Assembly: GCA_033063855.1 (NCBI GenBank)
Contig: CP093831.1
Coordinates: forward strand, 29,202,001-29,266,000
Direction: 5' to 3'
DNA: 64,000 nucleotides
DNA from: Smittia aterrima
Lineage: Eukaryota; Arthropoda; Insecta; Diptera; Chironomidae
In this document: in pieces, positions 1 through 12,800 of the stretch
Numbering within the stretch: the stretch's first letter is position 1
How the letters are laid out: every line of letters starts with the position of its first letter
Notes under the pieces: generated by a model
Database searches by the model: none
Told to the model about the DNA's origin: nothing
What the model saw: the letters and a program-made list of their open reading frames with translations, nothing else
Made by a program: the position numbers and the translations under genes

Positions 1-2980
1 CACATCGCAAACGATAGAAGATGCTTTTCCTTCCCTCGCCGCAGTCTACTCGAGCGATAATAAATCGATTTTCTTTCGCTTTGCTTCGTCGCAATTTTTA
101 TTGAAATTTTCGAATATCTTTCATAAAAAAAGACAACAAAAACATTTGAAGGCGGAAGAAAATTTATGATGAAAATAAACATCATTAGAAAATCGGGCAT
201 GAAATAAATTTTACCATTTAACCTAAATCGAATGGAGAGTGAAAACCTCCGTGTGAAAAATTACGTTTATAAGCGATAATTTTTTCTAAATCGGCTTGAA
301 TTCAATCAATTTTCATTTTTTTGGTAAAGTTTTTGCAAGTTTTTGTTGATAAAAAGTCAATTCATATCACCATAACTTCATATTCTAGGTTTCGTAAGAA
401 TCATCACTAAAAAATAAATAACGCAGCCACATTTTGACGATGATCGCAATTTCTCTTAGTCAAAGGCATCAAAGGCAACATCAAAGTTCAAAAAACGTGT
501 TGATTGCTCTTGACATGCGTTCGTTGTTGAAGCTTTTCATCAGCAAATTTTCCAATTTTTTGAAGCACGATACTGCTCGGCAAATTATTGGGCGTGAATA
601 AGCGAGTTCATGAAGCAGTTTAATTGCATTCATTTAGCTGAACAGGCTTTTATTCCCCAAAATAAAGCTCGAGAAATCGCCGATGCATTCACGAAAAAGA
701 GTTCATGTGTACATTAAGCTTGTAGTTTATGTGTGGTCATATCATTCTCCTCGCTTCGCCGACAGTTTTCAATTCTAAGCAGATTATATGAAAATGGAAA
801 TATTTGCTAAAAGGGGTTAAAGCTCGTGGGTAATGAGCTTGTCGTTGCACTTTCCTCGATAGAGCTAGAAAATTTAGATTTTTCCATTCCAAATCGTTCA
901 GCCGCCTTTTAGTCTAATTCTGTTTGTATTCATTTCACCAAAAAGTTTTTTTTTTGTATAAACATACAACAACAGACGAAGAAGTGAGATTGAAAATAAA
1001 ATGTGTGCGCATAAACATTCGTTTGAAGCTTTTTTTAGGAAAAAAATAAAACATTTAAACTCTGAATGCTCTGAATAAATATTTGAAAATTGTGCCACTG
1101 TGTGGTTAAAGCTCTCATCTCGCTTCTCAAGCTTCGTTTAAACTCGTGCTTGAATTTAATTAAATCTGAAGTTTATTTAAGCTATTAGGGAAGTTGGCAT
1201 ATGTGTGCTGCAAGCTGCTGAAGTTTTTTTTACGGTACCGAGCACTCTCAGTGCGGTATCTTTTTATAGAAATTCGAGGTAATCCCATCGCGTTAAGTAA
1301 TCGTCATAAAATCTCATAATTTCATCTCTAGAATACCTTTTAAAATACCTTCTTAAAGTCCTTTGAAGAAAGTTTAATATAATATTGAACATCGAGATCA
1401 ACACTCAATTCGATCAAGTGAATAATTTCCCTTTGCAATTTTAGGCTTGAGTGAAAGCTATTTTCATTCTTGTGGAAAAGCGATAATTTAAAGGTCGCAG
1501 TTAAAGTTCGATTTCGCTGTTTAAAAAGGAAGAGAATCGATTTCAGTTGAGTGGTTCTGCCGCATGAAAAGAGTTAATCGAGTTAATTGGATGAGCTTGC
1601 GATGAATCAAGCTTGAACACAATGGAAAATTGCCAACTGAGAGGCATAAAATGAGTTTCACTGTGATTGCAAGCGATTTATTAATGTCGCAATTTCATTT
1701 CATTTTCTTATTTGCTTTCACTTGCTCCGGTTGCAGCATAACAAAGAGCTTTTGTTTGCAAATATATTTTGCAAAAGGCTCCATGGAGTTTTCCTTCTGT
1801 GACCCGATTCGAATTGATGGTTTCGTTTTCTTCATTTCAATCGATTTCGATCATCTCATGAGTGTGTGAGAGTGTTTATGAATAACATTCGCATTACTTT
1901 GTTTCATTCGACTGACACGTACGTACGCTCACATCTTGAGTAAAAGCACTTCACATGAATGCGAATCACACAGTTTTCCTCAGGCTCACAAAGAAATAAA
2001 TCGTTGGCAACTTTTGCTTTCGAGAGTTAAATGTTTTACATGAATTCCAGTTGACAGTTGGCACAAAGCGGCAATGAGTATGTTTCTTTGCGAAACCGAT
2101 ATGTACACATACGCACAATTCTTTACTCGTGTTGAATCCAAATGTTTGAAAATGATTTCAATTGAGTAAATGAAGAGAGAGTGCTTTAGATCGTTCTCAC
2201 GGAATGAAAATCCTTCCAGAACGAAGCATTTTCTGAGCTTAACGACATTTCAAATTATTCAAAAATGTGTCAGAAACTTTTTTCTTATCATCGTTTGGTT
2301 CACACATGTTTTGAAGCACCCAATGTGTTGCTAGGGGATAATAACTTTACAAACATCTTGAGTTTATGACGAATGATTTTGCCATGATTCTAGTTGAAGA
2401 AAGCAATTTCTGGCGTTACGCATTCAACTTTTTTGATCAACGATTACTGATATTCCCTAACATTTTCCTAAGTTTATTGTGTATAAAATATCTACAAAAT
2501 TTCATTTTGATTTTCTAACAAACTACTTTTTTGTAACTGAGTTTGATATTTATCATTAAAAACTGTGGGTAGAATTTGTGTCTTTATGAGTAAAAGGGAA
2601 ACCATAAATCATGAAAAACGATTCCCTTGGAAACCAAAAAGTTTGTGTCAAGCGTTTTTATGGCGATGCACATAAATGTCGTTAAACGATGACTGGTTGT
2701 GTGAAAGATACAAATCGTCTTTGTTATGTTCCGCAATAACAAAAGATAAAACCTTGAGATGAGATTGGACATAAAGTTTGAGGATTGAGAGCGAGAGGGA
2801 TGACGATAAGTGTGATAAATTATTAATTGTCAAGGGAAAGAATGCGAGCGAGAAAATGAATGAAAGAAATCCTTGTGATGATGGCATTCGGAAGCAACGA
2901 AGGAATACTGGAATTAATTGATTTATCATCAGCATTCAATCTAATTGTAGTGATTTACAACGCTTTCAATTGCTTCATTA
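1..2980. other. Gene-free stretch, probably 5' intron of the rugose gene
   Basis: I see no exon with family similarity here on either strand. Open frames are short, AT-rich and lack convincing splice sites. The exon at 6867 starts in the middle of the conserved neurobeachin N-terminal region and its preceding exon is not found in the window. This stretch is therefore most simply the 3' part of a long intron. Confidence 0.5.
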
Positions 2981-3098
2981 TAGTCTGCCAGACAGTTAAG
3001 TGAAGAATTTAGCGAAGACGATAGCAAAGCTATATGAACAGTAAAGAAAATTAAAACTTGATAAAGTTGATTCCGGATATGTTTAACGGACGAAAACT

Positions 3099-3782
3099 AT
3101 GGAATTATTGATAGTGTTGGGACTGTGTTTCGGAGCTTATGAACTATTGGGTGTGTTTCAAGGATGCTTTCAATACAATGAACATCCACTACCATACCAG
3201 CCTCATCACCACTTCAAAGAAAACTTCGACACAAAGGATGACAACGATGAAAGCTTAGGCGAGACGAATAAAGAGCAACAGGGCGAAGAGACTGAAGTTG
3301 ATGGCCCTGAGGCTAACGAGACGTCTGACGAACAAAATCTAGACAGCGTCAAATCAGGTCCTTGCAGTTGCTATAGTACAGCCGATGATGTTTTTGACGA
3401 CGACACGAAAACGATCTTGAAAAGCTCAAAGAAATTAAACGAGCGAAAACGCTTTGTGTTCGACAAACCGATTAGTAAATTCACCGTCTCGGCATCTCTC
3501 ATGTCACTGAACCGTGACGAGTCGAATCTCTTTAATTACATCGACGACATTAATAGTAACAAATTCTACAAGTTTCAAGGCGAAAGCGAAGGTTTTGCTG
3601 AAACGACATTCAACAGAATTAGTTCGACTGATATAAGCAACGACGATAAGCGAAGGAATAAAAGACAGAGCGCAAGTGATATCGCATTAAACCGAAAGCA
3701 CAACGAACATAGTGAAAACTCCTCATCCGTGAATGTGGATATTAATAATAAGAAAATATTTTTTATATCAGCGGCAACATAA
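3099..3782 (+). CDS. Acidic, disordered, secreted or membrane-anchored protein of unknown function (227 aa)
   Basis: I do not recognise this protein. It is a single uninterrupted frame, visibly richer in G and C than its surroundings. Residues 1-25 are a hydrophobic leader (begins MELLIVLGLCFGAYELLG) that could be a signal peptide or anchor. Residues 40-85 are a D/E-rich low-complexity stretch, followed by a Cys pair (GPCSCYS). Residue 190 onward holds a basic furin-like site (KRRNKRQS) ahead of a Ser/Asn-rich tail. An AATAAA at 4112-4117 could end the transcript. It lies on the same strand as rugose, apparently inside a large 5' intron, so it may be a nested gene. The alternative is an unspliced fragment of another gene. 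Basis: sequence composition and leader are seen; function is unknown. Confidence 0.5.
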   Translation: MELLIVLGLCFGAYELLGVFQGCFQYNEHPLPYQPHHHFKENFDTKDDNDESLGETNKEQQGEETEVDGPEANETSDEQNLDSVKSGPCSCYSTADDVFDDDTKTILKSSKKLNERKRFVFDKPISKFTVSASLMSLNRDESNLFNYIDDINSNKFYKFQGESEGFAETTFNRISSTDISNDDKRRNKRQSASDIALNRKHNEHSENSSSVNVDINNKKIFFISAAT

Positions 3783-4111
3783 ATCTTCTCTCTGTAAGCA
3801 GAAAGCTCGAAACGGAGCAAGAACGAAAAAACGAACATTACAGAGCAGAAAGGATAGGAAGACTGCATAAAGTTTTAGAGAACAGAAGTTGAGTAAAACA
3901 GAAAATACACGATGAAAACGCTTAAATGCTGGATGAAGATAGCATTGTCCATTCTGAAATCGTGATAAGTTGTGAACTAGTCTATCGAAAGAATGCTAAG
4001 TTATCGAATACAAAACAAAAATCAGTGCCAATAATATTAAAACTATAATATACAAGTTCATACCATTTTGTAATAAGTGGTTCGTGGGTGTGTGTGTAAA
4101 TTAAACGCTCC

Positions 4112-4117
4112 AATAAA
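4112..4117 (+). terminator. Candidate poly(A) signal of the 3099 gene
   Basis: AATAAA lies 330 bases after the stop at 3782, followed by a T-rich/TG segment. In AT-rich DNA this hexamer is common, so the assignment rests on position only. Confidence 0.3.
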
Positions 4118-4139
4118 ATTTGTTCTGTCATAATTAAGG

Positions 4140-5177
4140 TCGGAATGGCAAATCATGTCGGATAATTAATTTAAACCATCCGAAGTTATGTCATAATTCG
4201 TGAAATCAACAAAATATATTTTGTATACAGCGAGCATATTTAATCGTGATAAACACAAATATTTAGACAAAAGTTTTCCTACATAAAACGCAGTTTCAAG
4301 TAAGAAAAGTCCACATTTTGCATCCATTATGAACATTTCTTTCGCAAGGAATGAAAGAGACTCTGAAAGAGATAGGCAATGGAGATAAAATTTCAGGCCT
4401 AGGAATCTAGCTAAACTTCGATTTTTCAAAAGTATCTTTTTGTTAAAAATAATTTTATTTTGAATCAAAGTTCGATGACAAGCATTTCTTGATGTGTAGA
4501 ATTATTCTATAACTCACTCCTATAATCTTCACCACTCCATACATTCTTTTCATTCTTGATGCCAACAAGTGACTACCAACGGTGATTTAGTGCTGAGGCG
4601 TTTATGAAAAATCTTTTTGCCCAAGAATTTTTACCTTTTCCCACACGAGAAAGGAAAATCTATACTTCGCATAATAGAACTGTGCCTTATCAATTTCTCC
4701 TTGTCCTTAACATCCTTTATTTCATACTCTGCTCTTCTTCACTCTAGACAGCATATCGCTAACATAATTCAATTTTATTGGCGAAATATTTAAATTCGAC
4801 TCTATATTTCTAATACTTAAGCATGTACTGATCGACGATGAGGTATGGAGTCTACCCGAATATTTTCTATTCTCTTTAAAAACGCTTCGAGAGGGGGATG
4901 ATGTACGATGCTAAAGTTAACAAATCACTAAACTCGCATCGCTTCCCAGTATTCAAAGGAAGTTATTCAGAAAATTGGGGTAACTTTCTGAAACCCGATT
5001 CTTAATCTCATGGAAACGGAAATTGCAGAAAATTTCACGTACGATAACATTTTTGATGGAGTGATGTTCATAATGGATAAAAGACTTTAAGTTTTGAAAC
5101 CTTAACCACATCTGTTCTTTAGATAATCGAAAATAGACATTTTCTATGACAAAATTCATAAATCACGAATTTAAAAT
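4140..5177. other. No gene seen
   Basis: AT-rich spacer or intron between the small gene and the candidate first exon. Only short chance frames occur. Confidence 0.5.
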
Positions 5178-5411
5178 ATGGAGTCGTCACTTGATCGATT
5201 AATTTGTGATAAGCAAATACGATCAATAGCTAGCAGCTCAAATGCAATTGCGACGTCATCTCAGTTTGCAAGTCATCGTCGAGCGATGGTGCAAGCTTCG
5301 TTATCGACAGTTTTTGGCAGGAAAGGAAAACATTTGAGTGGAACTTTTTGTCTCACAGGAGACACTATGGAGGGAATCATTCAGTGCTTAGTGTTCTTGA
5401 AAGCTTTCTCG
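5178..5411 (+). CDS. Candidate alternative first coding exon of rugose
   Basis: An ATG with good context (A at -3, G at +4) opens 78 codons, beginning MESSLDRLICDK. The frame ends exactly at a consensus donor (CG|GTGAGT). The exon ends in phase 0, and the next plausible acceptor with a coding exon, at 6867, also starts in phase 0. The two could therefore join without a frame problem. The peptide is Ser-rich and does not resemble the ARM-like N-terminus I expect from neurobeachins. It would be an isoform-specific leader from an internal promoter, or a chance frame. No promoter motif was recognised. Confidence 0.33.
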
Positions 5412-6866
5412 GTGAGTTTGAGCTTTTAATGTATTTTTGTTGATTCTTGGCGCAAGTGCTGGGAAAACAGAAAACTCCGCACGAACGAAGAAAGCGTCTC
5501 CGAAATAAATAAATGGTAATCAGGCGAATGAAAGCAGCGGAAGAAAAAGTGATGATTAAGTGGAAATTTATCCCCGACCTAAGCGAAACAGACTCGTGTG
5601 TTTGCAAATTTGTTCATATGTACATCAAGACTAAACATATAAATCTTCAGAGATCGAAAAAAATATCATGGAATCAAACCATCTTCATGTTGAAAAAGCT
5701 TTCAGACGGGGATCACGCCGCTCATCGATATATTTACGGCTTATACTGACATAAAACTCTCGTCGCCATTTCAGCTTCCTTACGAAGTTTTGTTTTTCTT
5801 TGAACGCCATCAAACTTTTAATGGATAATCTATTTTAATTGTTCATAGCGTTTCATGACAACACAATAAATTTCGAGATGATATCTCATAGATTGGATTA
5901 TCAGGTCCACGACCCGAGGTTTTACTTAAGTAAAGTGCCGCTCCTCGTCGAAAATAAGTAGCAAATCAAGTGAATTTTGTATTTATGATAAAGTTTTATG
6001 GGTTCGATTTATCAATTGGAGAAATTAAAAGCATTTATGAAATCAAACTCTATAATACTAAAGGCTTTCAAAGAGATAGTTCGAGGCTATTCAATTATTA
6101 TTTTCTCGGAGTTAAAGGTTGCTAACGCCTAGTTATTTAAAATTTCTATTAAGCTGGAAATTAAAGTTTCAAAACAAAATTACAAAATAATTTCCGTAAA
6201 GGAAAATAGCGCGCTCATTCTTCAAATGCGGCAAAGTTTCACACTCGAAAAAGTAAACGAGGATATTGACATTTTGAGGAAAATTAGAAATTGATCAAGT
6301 GAAATGTGCGAGTAGGAGCTCACGTAAATGCTGTTATGATACTGTTTATGACACGATTTCTGAACTCTTCGGAAAACACTCAAAAGGTGCTTTGCTGATG
6401 GAGACGGAACTTTTTATTTTTATGTCTCCTCGAGTGCTCTCGTCTGAGCCGCCTGACTCTGTTCGTAATACCTTTTTATGTGACTTCTGAGTTATTCGGA
6501 AAGGAACCGGAATTTGATATCGATGGAGAAAATGTGCTGATGTAAAATCATAACCAGCCAGTGCACGTTCAGCTATAATCGTAAAATTTGTTGAATAATT
6601 TTTTTACCGTTCCGCTCTCATCGTCGTCCGTGTTTATTTTTGCAGTGGATTGAGCAGTCATTATAGCCCGAATAGCCGTCGACCCACACTTAATGCCCAT
6701 AAAAATAAAAGCGATGGAAATTTATTTTCCGGTCCGCTGTGCTTTCAGATCAACTTAACGATTGTTGTTGCAGAAATTCCGCCTTCCGTCGATGATTTAT
6801 AGTTTTACTCTCACACCTTTACATCTCTAGCCATTATGCTAATTGAATTGTCTCTTTCTCTCTCAG
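5412..6866. other. No gene seen; intron upstream of the first recognised rugose exon
   Basis: AT-rich sequence ending in a clear polypyrimidine tract and acceptor (TTTCTCTCTCAG) at 6866. One 63-codon frame inside it shows nothing familiar. Confidence 0.6.
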
Positions 6867-9800
6867 CTTGTTGGTGGAGAGTTCGATATGGAATTGAACT
6901 TTGTGATACAGGATGCGCAGAACATCAAGCACATGCTAGAACTTTTAGATCATTGTCCGCCCAACTTACAGGTGAATTAAAATAAAAGATTGCAAATACT
7001 AATTTTATACTTGAAAATATCTTTACTATTGATATACTTGTTCTCTTCAGGCTGAGATTTGGAGTGTTTTTATTGCAATTCTCCGTAAGAGCGTCCGTAA
7101 CTTGCAAGCATGCACCGAAGTTGGTTTGATTGAACACGTTCTGCTGCGTTTAAATCGAGCCGAAGTTGTAGTTGCAGGTAAGAGTATTTTCATCTAATTT
7201 TAAACAAATATTATTTTTTTTTATTATAGATTTGCTTATCGAAATGTTAGGAGTCTTAGCTAGTTACTCAATAACAGTCAAAGAGCTCAAACTACTGTTT
7301 GGCGCAATGAAGGCCAACAATGGAAAATGGGTGAGTAACGAAAGCGTTTCAAACTTGATTTATAAATACCAAGAAAAATTTTAAATTCGAAAATTTCATT
7401 ACAAACTTTGTGATTAATTTTTAATTAATTTTCAACAATAAGGTAATCAAAAGTTTTCACAAAGGACATTCCTTATTCTCGAAGCGAATGTCAACAGCTT
7501 TTTCACTCCATTCTGTTCGGTTGAAACGCTATCCGAACTTTTACATTTATTCTCTCCCGAAGGCTTCTGCTTAGAAAGCTATCAAAATATGGAAATGAAT
7601 GAAAAAATCCTTGTTAACACAAGCAAGATTTTTTAATAAAACTTTTTCGATCGTACTCGTTGCAAAAGTTACTAGACTTCGAGTGTTTTGACAATATTTG
7701 AGCTGAAGCGAATTTTATGTTGATTTTGACTTGCTTTACATAAACCCGCTCGTGTCAAGACTTCCGAATTTAAATTCTGCTTCCTTTTTCATCTTTTCTT
7801 ATACAGCCACGACATTCGGCCAAGCTTTTGAATGTCCTTCGTCAGATGCCACACCGAAACGGTCCAGATGTATTCTTTAGCTTTCCGGGACGCAAAGGAT
7901 CTGTAAGTAGAGTGAGAACGAACTTAATATCCCTCACCTAAATCCATCCCAATCCAAAAAGCCATCATCAATCCTCGCGAATGAAAAAGTTGTCTATCGT
8001 AAATTGAGACGATGAGACACATTCAGTGATTATTCTATCAATTTGATGAATGCTGACTGATGATTAAACACACTCTCTGTCAGATACACAAACACTGCTG
8101 TTGCTCATTCGACGCCATAGCGAACAGAAAAATGTAAATTTATCTGCATTAGAAACTTTATTATTATCAAACATTGTCTTGATTAAGGGGTGGAAACGTA
8201 GCGATGGTGGATGAGAAATCAACAAAAAATTGCGAAACATTAAAGTTCTCATACCACGTATGTTGATAATGAAGTTCATTTCATACGCTGAGACATGTCG
8301 CATGAGGCGAATGTATGTGTGATGAATGACAGGAAAATTTATGAAATATTTCTTGAAAATCATCACAGCTCTTCTGAAAGCTCTGATAAAATTGAAAAGC
8401 TTTTGAGACATCTATGCCGCGGGTGAAAAAGCGTTCCAGTGATTTTTTTATGACAGCACCGCTTTTATTCGATGAGAAGTGAGATCAAAGGCTTCTCCCA
8501 GCTGTGTTCTTAATGCTGGCGCAACGAAATTGTTGATGAGTGAATTAATAATATATTTAATCTTTTCTTTGAGTTCATCATAATGTCTCCAAGCTGTTGT
8601 AATTGCAATAACATTATCACAATAAATTTCTTTCAGTTTTTTTTTTGAAGAACGCTTTTAGCTATATAAGGTCTTGTATCAAACTCGTTTGAAACGAGGT
8701 GATAATGTTCGTTTTCCAGAAAAAATTATTTTAAAAAAGTTTAAGCAACGACCTTGCGCTTATTTTATTCATTGCCGGTTAGTCTCGGTTGTTCGGCGGA
8801 GTGAAATAAAAACGAAGAGAAAATAAATCATTCAGGGATCTATTTTAAGGAAAATTGAATAAAAGGGAAGATTTTTTATTTCTTACGTTTTTCTTACGGA
8901 TGATAATTTCATTTATCAATAATTTTTTCATCAATATTCATCAGATATTTCCTTCCTTCCTGCTGCCCTGACTCCGTTTTTCCTTTCTTTGTTATATATC
9001 TCATGCTCGTCGTATCAGTGTCAGATCCCGGAAGAGCTAACGCTCCACTGATAACCGAAATATTAAATTATTCGATTTCCTTCTCTTTATTTCCCTTTTT
9101 CTTTAAACGTGACACGCAGGCAATCGTGCTACCACCGTTAGCAAAGTGGCCGTACGAGAATGGATTTACATTTACCACATGGTTTCGCTTGGATCCGATA
9201 AATTCTGTGAACATTGAGCGGGAAAAGCCGTACTTGTACTGGTAAGTTCAATGTAATATTTCTTAGTTGTTATCAACCAGTCTTGCGTTTAAACCTTAAA
9301 CTTTAAGGGCAGCTTTGAGATTATTACTGTTTAAGCATAAAATATGTATCTATTATTATTGTTACTTTCGTTCGTCTGCGTCATAACTTTTTTTATTCAT
9401 AGAAAAGCCTCAGCCGATCCAAGTCGACGCTATCCAATTTACCTTTTATTGTCTGTGCTTTTATCGGTCGAAGATTTTGTGAAAGAAAAAGTCGAAAAAA
9501 GGTGAAGTAGAAAAACGTCTTTGGGAGCGCGTCGACAGAGAAGTCCGTAATGTGATTTGCTGTAATTTTCCTATCCGATTCTGGTCTTTTGTCAATGAGG
9601 CTGAGAGTGGAAAAAGTTTTCTTTGCCGGTATTCTCAAATGAAATAAAATCCTCCCAAGAGAAAGTAAGCAAAGTGAGGACAAGTAGGGATTTTTCATAA
9701 ATTACGTTGTCCTCCTGGCTTCATACCGCTCTTCGTTTTCCTCAGGAAACGTGATGTCATATTAACTTCTTACGCGAATAATAAAATCTTTCATTAAATA

Positions 9801-12800
9801 TCATGCCAACTCAATCGTAAAAAATTGTTTAGTTGCGCTCGTTCTTCATTAATTCTTTTAAGAGGTCTCAGCTTACACATAAATGTTTTCCGATTTATTT
9901 ATTTCTGAAAATATATACTGAAATACAGTAAATCTCAGTCCCAAAAGTATTTAAATAGAAGAGTGGATCCGGTGAATTTGGCAGATAAAATGTGCGCACA
10001 AATCGATTGGGATAAATCTTTAATCGGTCTCGAGAACAGTTTCGTGTAGCTCTTCTTTTTTCGATTTTCTTATTCAATTTTAATATTAATAAATTAAATC
10101 CTTTCCCTGATAAATTAATTCATTCGGAATGAATCATTCCTCCTGAGCTCTTGGATTAACGAATTGAAGAGAAATTTGTTGGTCAATATTCGATACGGTG
10201 AAATAAGTTCAAAACAACAAAAGGCAAATTTTCTAAAGCTTTGCATATATATTTTTCAATCTTATCATGGAAAATCTGATTTTCAACAAAGTTTTAATGG
10301 TCTCAAGTTGCCTTCAAGCAGCTCGATTTACAAAAGAAAACTTCATCTGCATAATTCACAGTGAAATATAATTCTCTTTTCGTTCACAGCTTCAAAACAT
10401 CAAAAGGCGTCGGCTATACGGCACATTTCGTTGGAAATTGTCTTGTTTTAACGTCGATGAAAGTAAAAGGAAAAGGTTTTCAGCATTGCGTCAAATACGA
10501 ATTCCAGCCGAGAAAGGTAAGCATAACATCATTTTAACCTTATTTTCTTATTAATCATCAAGTAATCATTTAACCTCTCGCTTTCATTTTTGATGAGAAT
10601 TTTCCGAAAGAATTGCTTTGACACTCATAAAAATTTCAATTCCTGTCGTATTTTCTCGTCAAACGAAAGGCAAACTTAAACTTTTTTTGTGAGCTTCTTT
10701 GCAAATAAGATTTTATGGTTTGATCCTTCTTCTTTTTGTGAGCTATCGTCTAAAATCCGTCGCATATCTCATTGAGATTATGCGTAAGCAAAAGCCGCAA
10801 TCTACCTGAGTTTTCCCTCAACGACCAAATAAACGCTTTGATGAACAAATTAAGGGATCAACCGAATGGATAAAATTTTAATTTCCATCCGAAGTGAATC
10901 TCTAAATGTTTATTCATCAAATCATAATCCCTTCAAAAAGCTTTTTGGGAATTTCAATCAAGTGTTGGACAAAGTTTCTATAAATGTTTAACATTGAATT
11001 GTCTCTCTTTTCTTCTACTAGTGGTACATGATAGCCATAGTTTACATTTACAATCGGTGGACGAAAAGTGAAATCAAGTGCCTGGTTAATGGACAATTAG
11101 CTTCGAGTACGGAAATGGCTTGGTTCGTGTCGACGAATGATGTAAGTATCTCACTACCTATCAACTGCAAAACCTCAGAATGAGCATAAGAGGAAAAATA
11201 GCTTTCCCGTCAAGCGAAGAGTGGAATTCCTAATTAGATTTTCGACATTCCTTTTCTGTCGTTTGGATCCTTCGATACGCATTTGGAATGATACAGCAAC
11301 CGCAGGCCAAGAGATAAAAAATCTAATTTTCAGATATGCGAGAGAGGCTTTAAAAGAAATTTACTTCTCGTGTCGTTTGTCACTGTCTATCTTTGTGGGT
11401 TTTGTGGGATTCGATTACATTTTAGGTTGAAGTGTAAGGCATTTCAAATATTAAGTTGCGCAACAAGCAAACCTTTTCCATATAAAATTGTAGATGAAAT
11501 CAAATTTTTAAAAGTGATTAGTTTTGTGAATTTGACGAAAGATCCCAAATGGTCCGTTCTCATTCATCACTTTGAAGAGCAGCATGAGGCAAGAAAGCCC
11601 TAGAGTTTCAAGTGATAGAGCATCTTTATTCTGTGCTGTCGATTCGAAAGCTGCAGCGATTCCGTTTTTCCATTTGCGAATTGGGGATTGAAGGGAAACA
11701 GATACCGATGAGACAGCGTCCGTTCGCAACAGACAAAGCTTCATTCTCTTTCACTGGGATCAAATCAATTTGAATTTGTATGTACACAACCTCTCTCCCT
11801 TCTCCATCTTTCATAGTTCGATTTAAGCTTTGCAATGCTTGCAAGAGATGTGGAAATACCCAAGCAGGTCAATTCTAAATGACAGAGAATGTTGGAGACT
11901 TGAGATGATGAAATGAAAAAATATTTATTCATGTCAAAAGCAGTCGGGGGAAAAATTGAAGGGAGCAAACATTTGAACTTTGCATAAATTTTACAAGGAA
12001 AGTCCTTCTCGTAATCGCTCGAATAAAAATGAAGAGAAGGGGAATGTGAGTTGTGATGGAAAATGTCTGTTTCGGTTGAGCTTCGACGGAATTGTGTCAT
12101 GCTGCTTGAAGATCAATATTTTTCTAACGATATTGTCAGGTTGCTTCTGCATCCGTGCTTTCGTGCTGAAATGATTTAATAAATATGCTAATATTTATCA
12201 TCCCCGTCGCTCTCAAAAGCAACTCTATTGGAATTTTCTGAAAAATCGAAGTAGAATGGGAGAATAAGAAGTACGAAGTTCGCTTCATCGTTCGCTGTCG
12301 CTGAGAAATGACAAAATAAAGAGCTTAATTTATTAATGATGTTCTTCTGTCATAAGACGAGAACAAAAGGGGCAATGAATACTTCTCTAGGAATTTTAAT
12401 TGACGATCATTAATATTTTCTTTCTTCTCTCTCGCCGCCGACCTTCTGTTAATTAAAGCCATTTGATAAATGTTACATCGGAGCCACACCCGAGCTTGAC
12501 GAGGAAAGGGTCTTCTGCGGTCAAATGGCAGCGATTTATCTCTTCAGTGAATCGTTAACGACACAGCAGATCTGTGCAATGCATCGGCTAGGTCCAGGTT
12601 ATAAGGTTAGTGTGAACATACTTTGACAAATATCTTGTAAAAAATTCCTTCTCCACCTCCAAAATGAATAACACAAGAGGCAAAGTCAAAACAAAGAAGT
12701 TGTTTCTGTCACAATAAATGTCTTTGTAAATAGAGGAAAACATCTCCTAATGGTTTCTCCTTCATGATGTGACTTGAAACACGACAAAAAGGGACTCGAG

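Noticed and set aside
2648..2935. 95-codon minus-strand frame
   Set aside because: Hydrophobic and Ser/Leu-rich with no recognisable family, no splice or promoter context; overlapping frames on the same strand suggest chance.
8064..8411. 115-codon minus-strand frame inside a rugose intron
   Set aside because: No leader, domain or splice support; composition like the surrounding intron.
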